A stretch of DNA of 64,000 nucleotides from Lachnospiraceae bacterium. Its GTDB lineage: Bacteria > Bacillota > Clostridia > Lachnospirales > Lachnospiraceae. Where the stretch lies: assembly GCA_028689655.1 (NCBI GenBank), contig JAQVCT010000007.1, forward strand, positions 1 through 64,000, written 5' to 3'. Below are positions 1 through 9,404 of the stretch, one piece after another (the stretch's first letter is position 1; each line of letters begins with the position of its first letter). Both the position numbers and the translations under genes were made by a program. Under the pieces are notes generated by a model. The model was given only the letters and a program-made list of their open reading frames with translations. It ran no database searches and was not told the DNA's origin.

Positions 1-1618
1 ATATCAATTCCTCCCACATACCCCTGCCATGGTCCTCCTGCCTGGATACGTCCGCATACAGGAACTTTACCTTACTCCTGACCCTTTCCTCTATGTCAGC
101 CAGTTCTTCCAGTCTGTTCACTTCCACGACTCTGATATCACCCGGCAGCAATGCATAAATCGCACCGCACACATTTCGCTGATCACTCAGCAGCACGACA
201 ACTGACCGCTTGTCTTCTTCCGCCTCCATGAACTCCACGCCGTATTCCCGATACTGTCCTTTGCCGCCTTTTTTCGCCAGATATAATGCACTATCCGCCT
301 TTTTAAATAAATCCGCATAATTGATACGCTTCTTTTCATTAGTAGCTACACCGATGCTCAGTGTCACATACTCCGGAATATTAATATTAGGTTTGAATCT
401 CATGATCTGAATCAATTCGTTGATTTTATGATAAATCACGGACTTATCCGGAACATCCACCATTACCACACAAAATTCGTCACCGCCGATACGTCCCACG
501 ATGTCAGACTTACGGAAAGAACTGAGCAGGATGTCCGACACCTGTTTGATCACGTAATCTCCCTCCTGATGTCCCATGGTATCATTCACCGTCTTAAAAT
601 TATCGATATCTATGATCAGAAGGGCATCCAGGATACTGTTTCCTTTTTTCAGCACTTCGTTGCTCATGAGTTCCGTGGTAGTCTTATTATATAACCCGGT
701 CATCTCATCCACTTCCGATTTGATCTTTAATTTCTGTGCTTCCATCTCTATGGATACCATTCTCCTGCTATTGGTCATCACATTGGAAACTCTGGACTTC
801 ACAATCTCCGGTACAAATGGCTTATTGATAAAATCATTTGCCCCCAGTTCGAACGCCTTGATCTGATCCTCCAGGTGCTCGCTGCCGGTAATGACAATGA
901 CCGGAATATTCTTGAAATAGTTCAGTTCGCTTTTCTTTTCCAGGACGTCGAATCCTGTAACACCCTTCATCATGAGATCCAGCAGCACGATATCGATACT
1001 GCTCTGGCATCTCTCCAATGTAGCTAACGCCTCGACGCCCGACTCAGCCTCCATAATCTCATACTCCGACTCAAATAAAGCACGAAGGATCTCGCGGTTC
1101 ATTTTCATATCATCTACGATCAGCATGATATTGGTATTTTCTTCTGTTGCATTTGTCTGTTTCTCAGCACCCATGGTAATCCTGGCGACTGCTGTCCGGA
1201 TATCCCCATTGGAATCGGCATTTTGCAACAGTTTCTTCTGCATCTGCAATTCTTTTACAGCCAGTATATTTTCCAATCGCTTTCTGATAACCAATGGATC
1301 GTATGGCTTGGATACCACATCATCTGCCCCAAGGGAGAGCGCAGTTCTCTCTGTCTGCTCCTTGGTGGAAGTCGCCACCAGCACCCCTATAGCGTCCCAT
1401 TCCCTTCGGGCTCTCACATGCTCCAATACTTCCAGTCCATCCATTTCGGGCATAATAATATCCAGGATTACCACATCTACATGCTGCTCCCGTATCATCG
1501 TTAATGCCATCTTTCCGTTCGTGGCCTCCAGTATCTCATAAGAATTCTTTAAAAATTTGCTGATTATCTTTCTGTTCATTTCTTCGTCGTCTGCTATCAA
1601 CAATACTTTTTTATCCAT
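1..1618 (-). CDS. REC-REC-GGDEF response regulator, diguanylate cyclase (3' end off window)
   Basis: Likely makes cyclic di-GMP from two GTP in response to phosphorylation. Translating the minus strand gives a first receiver domain (MDKKVLLIADDEEMNRK; phospho-Asp in VVILDIIMPEMDG, about residue 53), a second receiver (IMLIVDDMKMNREI; phospho-Asp in IVLLDLMM), then a cyclase domain with an intact GGDEF at about residue 378. An RKSD motif lies exactly five residues before GGDEF and matches the RxxD inhibitory I-site, so product inhibition is expected. This is a PleD-like layout. About 85 residues after the cyclase core are visible before the gene runs off the left edge. Two ATGs are adjacent; the second (1616-1618) is chosen because GGAGG lies 6 nt upstream. 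rpoD ends about 50 bp upstream. Family and activity are confident; the input kinase is unknown, though the hybrid kinase two genes upstream is a candidate. Confidence 0.9.
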   Translation of the reverse strand, partial: MDKKVLLIADDEEMNRKIISKFLKNSYEILEATNGKMALTMIREQHVDVVILDIIMPEMDGLEVLEHVRARREWDAIGVLVATSTKEQTERTALSLGADDVVSKPYDPLVIRKRLENILAVKELQMQKKLLQNADSNGDIRTAVARITMGAEKQTNATEENTNIMLIVDDMKMNREILRALFESEYEIMEAESGVEALATLERCQSSIDIVLLDLMMKGVTGFDVLEKKSELNYFKNIPVIVITGSEHLEDQIKAFELGANDFINKPFVPEIVKSRVSNVMTNSRRMVSIEMEAQKLKIKSEVDEMTGLYNKTTTELMSNEVLKKGNSILDALLIIDIDNFKTVNDTMGHQEGDYVIKQVSDILLSSFRKSDIVGRIGGDEFCVVMVDVPDKSVIYHKINELIQIMRFKPNINIPEYVTLSIGVATNEKKRINYADLFKKADSALYLAKKGGKGQYREYGVEFMEAEEDKRSVVVLLSDQRNVCGAIYALLPGDIRVVEVNRLEELADIEERVRSKVKFLYADVSRQEDHGRGMWEELI

Positions 1619-1667
1619 CATATTCCTCCATCCGCTCAGATGCTAAAAAAGGAAAGTTCTCTTGGAT

Positions 1668-2720
1668 CTATATGAACTCTTTAATCAGTTTATTCTTAGG
1701 TGTCACTCTCAATTTGCGCAGAGCCTTTGCCTCGATCTGGCGGATTCTCTCTCTGGTCACATGATACTGCTGCCCTACTTCCTCCAGAGTCATAGGCTGT
1801 CCACTCTCCAGACCGAAGCGCAGGATCAATACATCCCGCTCCTTCTCATTGAGGCAGTTCAGTAACTGCATCATATTCTCCCGCAGGACAACGCTCTCGA
1901 TCTGTGCCTCCGTAGATGCCTTTGATTCATCCGCCACCAGATCACCCAGACTGGTGTCTGCCTCTTCCCCGATAGGCGTGTCAAGAGACGCAGGATCCAC
2001 CGCATACTGATAGATCTCCATGACTCTGTCCTCCGTGAGATTTAATGCCTCTGCCAACTCTGCCGTGGTCGCTTCCCGTCCGTATTCCACGGTGAGCTGT
2101 CTCTGCATTTTCTTCACCTTATTGATATTCTCGATCATATGTACCGGTACACGGATCGTCTTTGCCTGGTCTGCCACCGCTCTCGTGATTGCCTGGCGAA
2201 TCCACCATGTGGCATAGGTACTCAACTTGAATCCTTTTGTATAGTCAAATTTGTCAATACTCTTCATCAGACCGATGTTGCCTTCCTGAATCAGGTCCAA
2301 AAAGTTCAATCCACGATTGGTATACCGCTTTGCAATGCTGACTACCAGTCTCAGATTGGAATTGATCAACTCATGCTTTGCTTCCATACTTCCCTCTGCC
2401 TTTGCTTTGGCAAGCTCCATCTCACGCTCCGCAGACAGCAATGGGAATATACCGATCTCCTTCAGATAAAGTCGCACCGGATCCTCCAGACTGACACCCT
2501 CCAGCAGCTTTACGCTGTCGATATCGTAATCTTCCTCCTCGACTTCCTCTATCTCCTCATCCGGTATGATAATATTATCTTCCGTATCCACAGCACCCTT
2601 TTGGACATATTCCTGTGCCTTTTTATCTTCCTCTTCCTCAGATAAAGTCTCTTCTGCTTCCATTTCCTTATCCTCTATATCCTGATATTCAGATTTTTCC
2701 TGAATAGCTTTATCTTTCAT
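1668..2720 (-). CDS. rpoD: Primary RNA polymerase sigma factor RpoD/SigA
   Basis: Housekeeping sigma-70 that directs RNA polymerase to -35/-10 promoters. About 350 residues, short for RpoD: the N-terminus is a compact acidic stretch (many E/D, residues 10-70) instead of a full region 1.1. Region 1.2 is visible in [17 protein letters not shown]. Regions 2.1-2.4 follow ([42 protein letters not shown]), then region 3, and region 4.2 near the C-terminus ([20 protein letters not shown]). These are near-consensus for group 1 sigma factors. A GTG lies four codons upstream, but the ATG at 2718-2720 has the better spaced AAGGTGA ribosome site. No dnaG is seen upstream, where Gram-positive rpoD often has it; a sensor kinase gene occupies that place. 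Confidence 0.97.
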   Translation of the reverse strand: MKDKAIQEKSEYQDIEDKEMEAEETLSEEEEDKKAQEYVQKGAVDTEDNIIIPDEEIEEVEEEDYDIDSVKLLEGVSLEDPVRLYLKEIGIFPLLSAEREMELAKAKAEGSMEAKHELINSNLRLVVSIAKRYTNRGLNFLDLIQEGNIGLMKSIDKFDYTKGFKLSTYATWWIRQAITRAVADQAKTIRVPVHMIENINKVKKMQRQLTVEYGREATTAELAEALNLTEDRVMEIYQYAVDPASLDTPIGEEADTSLGDLVADESKASTEAQIESVVLRENMMQLLNCLNEKERDVLILRFGLESGQPMTLEEVGQQYHVTRERIRQIEAKALRKLRVTPKNKLIKEFI

Positions 2721-2817
2721 TCCGTGTCTCACCTTCTCTGTAATTTTGCAACATTGCCGATTATATCATATCTCATTCATGGTTTCCATAGTATTCTATA
2801 GAATAAATAAATTAATT

Positions 2818-5586
2818 CTACTTTAAATATCGATTCAAAACCTGATACATCAATTCTGAGTCAATTGGCTTGGAAATATGGTCATTCATGCCCGCCTCCA
2901 TGGATCTGGCAATGTCCTGTGCGAACGCATTGGCAGTCATGGCAATAATACAGATATCCCCGGCATCCGGATGCCCTGAGGCTCTGATCGCCTCTGTGGC
3001 CTCATACCCGTTCATCAACGGCATCTGTACATCCATCAGTATCACATCATACGTGCCGGGAGCGGAATCCCGGAAGAGCTCCAATCCTTCCCTTCCATCG
3101 TTGGCCGTGGTCACTTCAAAGCCCACAAGCTCCAATAATTCCTGTCCGATCTCACGATTGAATTCCGTGTCATCCACCAGCAGTAAATGTTTTCCTGTAA
3201 AATCATAATCCCCGAAATCCGCCGTCTCATTGACCAGTTTTCCATTGCTCACTGACATGAGGAGATTGAAAAAGGTAGACTGGAACAGTGGCTTTTCGAT
3301 ACAGTAATTCACGCTGGAATCCTTCGCCTCGTCCATAATCTCATTGGTATCATAGGCAGAGACTACGATAATAATCGTATTGTTGGACAGCGCATTTCGG
3401 ATTCTCTTCGCCAGACGGATTCCATCCATTCCGTTCATCTTCCAATCTGTCAGGCAGAGCGTATATGGCTTCAGATCATTTCTGGATTTGATCAACTGCT
3501 GCAGTGCCACTTCCGGTGAATCTACGCAGGTATGATCGATTCCCATATGATTCAGCATACCATCCATATAGGCAAGGGTCTCCCCATCATCGTCAATGAC
3601 CATGATCTTCATATCGCTTGCGATTTGATTTTCACGCTTCATCTGATCCGCAGATATCTCAAAGGGAATATCCACGAAAAATGTGGTTCCCACACCATTT
3701 TTGCTCTCCACACGAATCGTTCCGTTCATCAGTTCCACCAGGTTTTTGGAGATAGAGAGACCCAGTCCGGAACCGCCATGCTCCCTTGCTGTCAATGCCG
3801 TTTCCTGCTCAAAGGGTTTGAAAATACGATCCATATATGCCTCGCTCATTCCGATACCGCTATCCTGTACCTGGAAATGCAGCATGACATGCCTCTCATC
3901 CAGAGACTCCTCGGCGATTCTGAATTGGATCGCCCCACCCCTCTCCGTAAATTTATAAGCATTGGAAAGCAGATTCAATATGATCTGCTGTACCCTTAGC
4001 TGATCTCCCACCAGGAACTCGATCATCACATTGTCTATTTTGGTGTCAAAATAAATTCCTTTTGTCTTACACTGGGAATAGTATATGGTCGTAGCTGTGG
4101 ATACAATCTCCTTAATGTCAAAATCTGTATACGCGATCATCATCTTGTCACTTTCGATGGCGGACATATCCAGAATATCATTGATCAGATTCAGCAGATG
4201 TCTGGAAGATACCATCGTCTGCTCCAGGTATTTCTCTACTTTATCTATCTGACTGATATTTTTCTGTGCCAGGGTCGTCTCTCCTATAATGGCATTCATA
4301 GGAGTGCGGATCTCATGGGACATACGCGCCAGAAAATCGCTCTTCGCCCGGTTTGCCTTTTCTGCCCGGATAATTGCCTCAGACAGTTCTTTATTTTTCT
4401 CCTCCGTAATTCTTACGTAGTTCGCCTGTGCCTCTTCCTTAAGTTCTATCTCCTTTAAAGCTGCTTTTTTCTTACTATATAGAACGGAAAATGCCAGTAA
4501 TACCATCAGAAATACGATAATGGAAAATGCAGGCCAGATAACAGTGTGATATTTTTCATAAAAAGAGGGTACATAATTCACAATAACAGCTTCCTCAGGA
4601 ATTAGCTTCTCATTGGTATGAAATTTATCCAGCATATTCTGATCAAAGATCGGATAGCCTCCCATGGTCTCCACCGGTATGTCACTGGGTGCTGTTCCGC
4701 TTAAGATCTGGAGTACCTGATTGGCAGCCGCCTTCCCCATCTCTTCATAAGAGCTCACATAACCGCCAAATACGCCTTCTCCCACACCGAGATAATCACA
4801 CTTGAACATGGGTATCCTGGAATGTTCCGCCACAAATTCCGTAGCCTCCAACAGTGAATACAGATTACCGTCCCCGTCATTTACCAGTGACAGGAATACC
4901 AGGATCGTAGATTCATCGTAGGAGGACAGCGTCTCTTCGATTTCCTGTTCCGTCATTTCCGAAGTGTTGATATCCATGAACTGAAGCTCTGGAAAATGCT
5001 GCTCTTCCTGATAAAAACGCTGGGTGCATCCTTTTCCAGATTCGGTGTTATCACTGACTCCCACGATCTTCGTGGCGTTTGGATAAAGCTTTCTTGCAAG
5101 TTCGATGGTATCCTGATAAGGGAAAAATTCGATCATTCCTGTGATCAATGGATCTTCATGTGCAAGGTTGGCCTTTTCCTCTGTGTTGATTCCTTGAAAT
5201 ACCATGGGAACCCCTGAAAATAAATCTTCTCTGTATTCCAATGCAAAATCCAGTGCCGCGTCATCCTCCAGAATCACTGCGTTGTATTGACCATTTAAGT
5301 CAATATCTGCTTGAATCTCAGCGAATACCGATCCTTTTACTTCATCATAGGCATGTTTCTTCGTATCCATGAACACGTAATTCATCTTTGCTTTGGTACT
5401 CAGCACGGAGGCAACACCCGAAAGCTGATCAGGAACACTATCCCAGTCATATGCATAAGAACTCAAAAATAAAATCCTTGGATGTACGACCTGTTCTCCC
5501 TCCGCTGCATAGCAGGGCTGAACAGAGCAGATTGAAATCACCAGAGCGAGTACTGCTATTGCAAAATGCTTCCTGTAATTCTTCAT
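2818..5586 (-). CDS. Hybrid sensor histidine kinase with ABC-substrate-binding-like sensor domain
   Basis: Membrane hybrid kinase of about 922 residues. An N-terminal signal segment (ending near CYAA) leads a roughly 300-residue extracytoplasmic region resembling the ABC_sub_bind periplasmic-binding fold (PRILFLSSYAYDW at its start, GGYVSSYEEMGKAAANQ near its end). One TM segment follows (TVIWPAFSIIVFLMVLLAF), then a coiled linker, HisKA with the phospho-His in FLARMSHEIRTPMNAIIGE (about residue 424), and an HATPase with N box (NLLSNAYKF), G1 (DSGIGMS) and G2 (GGSGLGLSI). Two C-terminal receivers come last: the first has its Asp in LCLTDWKMNGMDG, the second in VILMDVQMPLMNG. The second Met of the open frame is preferred because AGAGGG lies 6 nt before it. 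No cognate regulator is adjacent; the REC-REC-GGDEF protein nearby is a plausible phospho-acceptor (inference). Confidence 0.93.
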   Translation of the reverse strand: MKNYRKHFAIAVLALVISICSVQPCYAAEGEQVVHPRILFLSSYAYDWDSVPDQLSGVASVLSTKAKMNYVFMDTKKHAYDEVKGSVFAEIQADIDLNGQYNAVILEDDAALDFALEYREDLFSGVPMVFQGINTEEKANLAHEDPLITGMIEFFPYQDTIELARKLYPNATKIVGVSDNTESGKGCTQRFYQEEQHFPELQFMDINTSEMTEQEIEETLSSYDESTILVFLSLVNDGDGNLYSLLEATEFVAEHSRIPMFKCDYLGVGEGVFGGYVSSYEEMGKAAANQVLQILSGTAPSDIPVETMGGYPIFDQNMLDKFHTNEKLIPEEAVIVNYVPSFYEKYHTVIWPAFSIIVFLMVLLAFSVLYSKKKAALKEIELKEEAQANYVRITEEKNKELSEAIIRAEKANRAKSDFLARMSHEIRTPMNAIIGETTLAQKNISQIDKVEKYLEQTMVSSRHLLNLINDILDMSAIESDKMMIAYTDFDIKEIVSTATTIYYSQCKTKGIYFDTKIDNVMIEFLVGDQLRVQQIILNLLSNAYKFTERGGAIQFRIAEESLDERHVMLHFQVQDSGIGMSEAYMDRIFKPFEQETALTAREHGGSGLGLSISKNLVELMNGTIRVESKNGVGTTFFVDIPFEISADQMKRENQIASDMKIMVIDDDGETLAYMDGMLNHMGIDHTCVDSPEVALQQLIKSRNDLKPYTLCLTDWKMNGMDGIRLAKRIRNALSNNTIIIVVSAYDTNEIMDEAKDSSVNYCIEKPLFQSTFFNLLMSVSNGKLVNETADFGDYDFTGKHLLLVDDTEFNREIGQELLELVGFEVTTANDGREGLELFRDSAPGTYDVILMDVQMPLMNGYEATEAIRASGHPDAGDICIIAMTANAFAQDIARSMEAGMNDHISKPIDSELMYQVLNRYLK

Positions 5587-5708
5587 TTTTTCCCTCTCTA
5601 TCATTCCGGAACATCAGTCCGTAGTTTCTGAATTTATATAAATTATACTCGCAAATTTCGTTAATATCAATCAATTGTGTGGATTCCAGACAAATTACTC
5701 TTTGACTA

Positions 5709-6044
5709 TTACTCTTTGATCTCCACGGTAAGTTTATGAGGGAGACATACGATGATTCCCGGTTCTTTCACTGAGAGAGGATGGGTATTCACACAAATCT
5801 GATCCGGACAATCGGCTGCAATCATACGCACGATCTGATTCTCTATCTGCACCCTGTTGGTTCCCGCTGAAGTCTCGATATCGATCACCTGGTCTTCATT
5901 CAGATCATACGCTCCGCAGACCTCTCCATTCTGTGATATCACTACCTTAGTCCCACCGCCAGCCGTCATGCGGGTGATGACAAACACCACCAGCGCCATC
6001 AGTATGACCACTGCGATCAACAGGTAATCTTTTCTCCTTGTCAT
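5709..6044 (-). CDS. NusG domain II-containing membrane-anchored protein
   Basis: About 111 residues: one N-terminal TM helix (DYLLIAVVILMALVVFVITRM), then a small beta domain with the pattern of the NusG_II family (KVVISQNGEVCGAYDL, ADCPDQICVNTHPL, IVCLPHKLTVEI). It carries the conserved DxxC...C...P arrangement seen in these extracytoplasmic proteins of Firmicutes. These proteins are not transcription factors despite the name; their function is not established. An upstream in-frame extension of 41 codons is rejected because the ATG at 6042-6044 directly follows a purine-rich GGGGAAAGAGAACGA site and gives the usual family length. A promoter is visible at 6172-6200. It seems to be a single-gene unit. 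Confidence 0.85.
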   Translation of the reverse strand: MTRRKDYLLIAVVILMALVVFVITRMTAGGGTKVVISQNGEVCGAYDLNEDQVIDIETSAGTNRVQIENQIVRMIAADCPDQICVNTHPLSVKEPGIIVCLPHKLTVEIKE

Positions 6045-6171
6045 TCGTTCTCTTTCCCCTTTTCCATTTATAAAAAATCTTAATCTTCCCAAAATTTGTT
6101 CAGTCCATACAATATTCTTCGTGTTGTTCCACCGTAAAATGCTGCATAATCGTTCTTTACTTTTCAATGTA

Positions 6172-6200
6172 ATTTTATATTGTTATGAACAATGTTTCAA
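6172..6200 (-). promoter_or_regulatory. Sigma-A promoter for the NusG-II gene
   Basis: Minus strand: TTGAAA at 6195-6200, a 17-nt spacer and TAAAAT at 6172-6177, giving a leader of roughly 120 nt before the start at 6044. The spacer contains the inverted repeat ATTGTT-CAT-AACAAT, a possible regulator site. The rest of 6045-6320 shows no gene. Confidence 0.55.
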
Positions 6201-6320
6201 CCTTTACGTTGAAAACTTCTGCATCAATAACGGTTTGTGCGTTAAAAGGTGTACAATACTTTGTAGTAAATAAATTCTTTCTTTTCAAAGTCAATTCATC
6301 TCTTCACCTTCTTATGCAAA

Positions 6321-6366
6321 AGAAAGACCCTGTCTCGATTTGCGCAATCGAAACAAAGCCTTTCTT
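6321..6366 (-). terminator. Rho-independent terminator of metA
   Basis: About 60 bp past the metA stop, a long minus-strand hairpin pairs GAAAGGCTTTGTTTCGATT with AATCGAGACAGGGTCTTTC, with one G-U pair and small mismatches, around a GCGCA loop. It is followed by TTTT. Confidence 0.7.
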
Positions 6367-6428
6367 CTATTTATTATTCACGACTAATTTCTTTTAGATT
6401 GCCGTTTTTACCGCGTAAATAGGCTGCT

Positions 6429-7346
6429 CTACTGGATTTCCTCAATCTCGTAAGGAGTTGCCTGATACACATAGTAATTGATCCAATTGGTATACAGATC
6501 ATTGCAATGGGAACGCCACTGCAAGATTGGTTTCCTGGTACAGTCATCCTCCGGATAATAATTCTTCGGTACTTTGATGGGGAAACCTTTTTCCTTGTCT
6601 CTGATGTATTCGTTGTGAAGAGTGTAACGATCATATTCCGGATGTCCCATGACAAATACCTGTCTTCCCTCTTTGGCGATTGCCAGAAATACTCCTGCTT
6701 CCTTAGACTCGGCTAATACAGTCAGATCCTTACAGTTATGAATATTCTCTGGGGAGATCTGGGTATAGCGACTGTGTGGTGCCATAAAATAATCATCAAA
6801 GCCTCGAACCAGCGGTTCTTTTCTATTGAACACTTCATGGGCATATACCCCGAAAAGTTTTTCTTTCATGATATATTTTTCCAATCCATAGTGATAATAT
6901 AACCCTGCCTGTGCACCCCAGCAAATATACAATGTGGATTGTACATGCGTCTTGGACCATTCCATAATATCGCACAGTTCCGGCCAGTAATCTACCTCCT
7001 CAAAAGGCATCTTCTCCACAGGTGCCCCTGTGATGATCATCCCATCAAATTTTCTGTCTTTTAACTGACGGAATGTCTGATAAAATCTGCTCAGATGATT
7101 GATGGGGGTATTGATAGATACATGACTGTCCGCATTCATGAAAGTAAGGTCTACCTGTAATGGCGTATTGGAAAAGGATCGCAGCAGTTGCAGCTCCGTA
7201 TCCTCCTTCATGGGCATCAGATTCAGGATGCAGATCTGTAATGCACGGATATTCTGGGATAACGCTCTTTTCTCATCCATGACAAATATGTTCTCGTTTT
7301 CTAATGTTTCCTTTACGGGTAAATCACTCTGTACTTTGATTGGCAT
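6429..7346 (-). CDS. metA: Homoserine O-acyltransferase MetA, predicted acetyl-CoA type
   Basis: Acylates L-homoserine, committing it to methionine synthesis. 305 residues from MPIKVQSDLPV, the normal MetA start, with AAGGAGGG before the ATG at 7344-7346; a longer in-frame extension runs into the upstream repeat and is rejected. Counting from this Met, the catalytic Cys is C142 in ICWGAQAG, and the HPEYD motif supplies the His and Glu of the catalytic set. Residue 111 is Glu (ITGAPVEKMPF). In this family Glu111 is associated with acetyl-CoA and Gly111 with succinyl-CoA, so the enzyme is probably a homoserine O-acetyltransferase despite the MetA fold (established knowledge applied here). It stands alone, controlled by the T-box leader at 7651-7930. 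Confidence 0.95.
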   Translation of the reverse strand: MPIKVQSDLPVKETLENENIFVMDEKRALSQNIRALQICILNLMPMKEDTELQLLRSFSNTPLQVDLTFMNADSHVSINTPINHLSRFYQTFRQLKDRKFDGMIITGAPVEKMPFEEVDYWPELCDIMEWSKTHVQSTLYICWGAQAGLYYHYGLEKYIMKEKLFGVYAHEVFNRKEPLVRGFDDYFMAPHSRYTQISPENIHNCKDLTVLAESKEAGVFLAIAKEGRQVFVMGHPEYDRYTLHNEYIRDKEKGFPIKVPKNYYPEDDCTRKPILQWRSHCNDLYTNWINYYVYQATPYEIEEIQ

Positions 7347-7389
7347 AATAAAGCCCTCCTTCTTATATTCTATTTCTGGTCTGTGTTTT

Positions 7390-7640
7390 CCATGTCTAGT
7401 CTGCATCAGATTAAGCAGACTCAAGACCTACGGTCTTTCGTTCGCGTTGCTCCTATCCATGTCGTAATATTGATTTATTCATGCCAGCATGATAAATCCA
7501 TATTTCTCCATGTCTAGTCTGCATCAGATTAAGCAGACTCAAGACCTGCGGTCTTTCGTTCGCGTTGCTCCTATCCATGTCGCAATATTGATTTATTCAT
7601 GCCAGCATGATAAATCCATATTTCTCCATGTCTAGTCTGC
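7390..7640 (-). repeat. 118-bp tandem duplication between T-box and metA
   Basis: The block starting CCATGTCTAGTCTGC (plus strand) begins at 7390, 7508 and 7626: two full 118-bp units differing at only a couple of positions, plus the first 15 bp of a third. Each unit can form hairpins (AAGACC-GCA-GGTCTT; ATTAAGCAGACT with AGTCTGCTTAAT; a stem around CATGC-TG-GCATG). It lies in the metA mRNA, downstream of the T-box terminator and upstream of the ribosome site. Its role is unknown. Confidence 0.95.
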
Positions 7641-7650
7641 TTAATCGCGC

Positions 7651-7694
7651 AAAAAAGCTCCCATCCCTGAAAAAATCTTCAAGGACGAGAGCTT
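7651..7694 (-). terminator. T-box regulated terminator hairpin
   Basis: Minus strand: AAGCTCTCGTCCTTGAA pairs with TTCAGGGATGGGAGCTT and is followed by a T run. The 5' arm directly follows the T-box sequence, so it is exclusive with the antiterminator. Confidence 0.88.
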
Positions 7695-7930
7695 AAGCTT
7701 CGTGTTACCACCTTAATTTATCTGTATCTCACGATACAAACCTCTGCGGGTACGGAATCTCATGCTGTCATCGATACCCTGACGCTGTAAAGGGCGCTCC
7801 CTTCGTAGCCTATGTATTACAAGTAATACGGTCGGTACGCAGCTCCGAGACCATTTTCCATAATGACATCCGTACTCCTTTCCACCATGCGGAGCTCTCT
7901 GTAACATCATTCATTACTTACTTTTCTCTT
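7651..7930 (-). promoter_or_regulatory. T-box riboswitch, predicted tRNA-Met specific, controlling metA
   Basis: Minus-strand leader with the hallmarks of a T-box: AGAGAGCTCC near the start of stem I; the T-box sequence AAGGTGGTAACACG (7701-7714), whose TGGT can pair with the ACCA end of an uncharged tRNA; and a terminator immediately after it that competes with the antiterminator. The likely specifier codon is ATG at 7852-7854, read in GAAAATGGTCTCGGAGC at the usual place on the 3' side of stem I. This agrees with the downstream metA. Expected behaviour: uncharged tRNA-Met stabilises the antiterminator and allows transcription into metA. The leader is certain; the specifier is an inference from position. 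Confidence 0.9.
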
Positions 7931-7956
7931 CATTGCCTTTATGTATGAATATTATT

Positions 7957-7985
7957 ATATTAATCCTAAATTTTCAGAATGTCAA
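7957..7985 (-). promoter_or_regulatory. Promoter for the metA T-box transcript
   Basis: Minus strand: consensus TTGACA at 7980-7985, 17-nt spacer, TAATAT at 7957-7962. It is placed just past the 3' end of the CheX/REC gene and about 30 nt before the T-box leader. Confidence 0.75.
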
Positions 7986-7997
7986 TCGTCCATTTAT

Positions 7998-9263
7998 TTA
8001 TGCTTCCAATGCCTTTTCAACCGCCTCTATGACCTGGTTCTCATCATATGGCTTTTGCAGGAAATCGCAGGCACCACTCTTCAATGCCTCCATGATCTTC
8101 TCTCTCTGAGCAGATGCGCTCACCATCATGATCGGAGTCTCAACACCCTGCTCTTTTAATTTTTTCAGGGTTTCAATACCGTCCATAAGCGGCATGGTAA
8201 TATCCAAAGTAATGAGGTCGGCTCCCGACTCTGGAATCCTGTCAAGGGCTTCCTCTCCATTTTCTGCTTCCCCTACGATCTTATAGCCCTGCATCTCCAG
8301 AATACTGCTCAGTACTTTTCTGGCTGTTCTGGAATCATCTACAATAAAGATGTTACCTTCTTTTTCACTTTTTCCATCCACCACATCATAAGTGCAGTCA
8401 TAGGATATAATATAGTCAAGCTGCTGACCTAATATCATGATACGAACTACATAGAGCGATTTTCCCTGTATGGTGGCTCCATGCATCTTATACTCTGGTA
8501 CAGAAAGGTCTATGGATACATTTTTACTGCTCATATAAGTCGCATACAGACCGTTAACACAATTGATCAACTCCGACAGGGAATCCAATGCATCTTCACT
8601 GTTCACTATGAACTGTTCCCCCATATATCCGATGGCAGTGCTCTTCATCGCTTCCTCATTGCCACATAGACTCGATAAGATCTGATGTTCTCCATGAAGT
8701 GCCTGGCTGCTGAGCTGATCTGCCGCATAATAGTCGGAACGATACACTTTCTCCACATACACATGGCGGTCGATCAATCGCGACATCGTGCGGAGCATCA
8801 CTCCTGTAATGTCCTGTATCTCTTCCGGTATACCATCCATCAATACGCTCATTACCTCATTGATATCACAACTGGTAAGGCTGTCCATCTGTGTTCCGGT
8901 ATAATGATGTTCTTCCTCATATTTTTGTAATGCATGATCCAACTGTTCCATCGTAAAATGTCCACAGTCCAACAGTGTCTGGATAAAAGTAAGGTATACA
9001 TTACCCTGGTGTCCTAACAGATTGCTCAATTGCTCCAGTGTCAGATATCCCTTCTCCAGCGCAATGTCTCCAAAGCGCTTGTCCATGGTCGCCTGCAGCC
9101 TGTTTACTTCCAATGCCTGTTCTGCCGTCATTAATTTTTCCGTAACAGCCAACAGTCCCAGCTTCACCCGATTTTCATCCTGTTTTTCGTAAACATTCAA
9201 TAACTGCTCTTTGCTCAAAAACCCCGTTTCGAATAAATACTTTCCAAAAATTCTGTCAAACAT
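7998..9263 (-). CDS. CheX-like domain and response-regulator receiver protein
   Basis: 421 residues starting MFDRIFGKYLFETG, with GAGGATTAGAA before the ATG at 9261-9263. Residues 1-130 are helical and resemble the paired 'FGDIALEKGYLT' helical motif found in some signalling and type II/IV secretion ATPase N-termini (FGKYLFETGFLSKEQLL, FGDIALEKGYLTLEQL). The middle (about 130-290) resembles a CheC/CheX phosphatase fold (IDLSVPEYKMHG, LYVVRIMILGQQLDYIISYD). The last 120 residues are a clear CheY-like receiver (NIFIVDDSRTARKVL; phospho-Asp in LITLDITMPLMDG; KPYDENQ). It probably acts in phosphorelay signalling. No che or flagellar genes are in the window, so the process it serves is unknown. 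Confidence 0.8.
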   Translation of the reverse strand: MFDRIFGKYLFETGFLSKEQLLNVYEKQDENRVKLGLLAVTEKLMTAEQALEVNRLQATMDKRFGDIALEKGYLTLEQLSNLLGHQGNVYLTFIQTLLDCGHFTMEQLDHALQKYEEEHHYTGTQMDSLTSCDINEVMSVLMDGIPEEIQDITGVMLRTMSRLIDRHVYVEKVYRSDYYAADQLSSQALHGEHQILSSLCGNEEAMKSTAIGYMGEQFIVNSEDALDSLSELINCVNGLYATYMSSKNVSIDLSVPEYKMHGATIQGKSLYVVRIMILGQQLDYIISYDCTYDVVDGKSEKEGNIFIVDDSRTARKVLSSILEMQGYKIVGEAENGEEALDRIPESGADLITLDITMPLMDGIETLKKLKEQGVETPIMMVSASAQREKIMEALKSGACDFLQKPYDENQVIEAVEKALEA

Positions 9264-9404
9264 TTCTAATCCTCCACAATCCCCATAATACAAATCTATT
9301 CTAATTATAGTACTTTTGTCATTCTGTTTGCAATATAAAAACGCAATTTTTAAATATAACTTCACTATTTCTCCATAAATAACGTCATGCTCTACGAGCA
9401 TTCC

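Noticed and set aside
9264..9401. N-terminal extension of the CheX/REC protein
   Set aside because: The in-frame upstream Met gives a non-homologous 46-residue tail. GAGGATTAGAA-ATG at 9261-9263 is a proper start.
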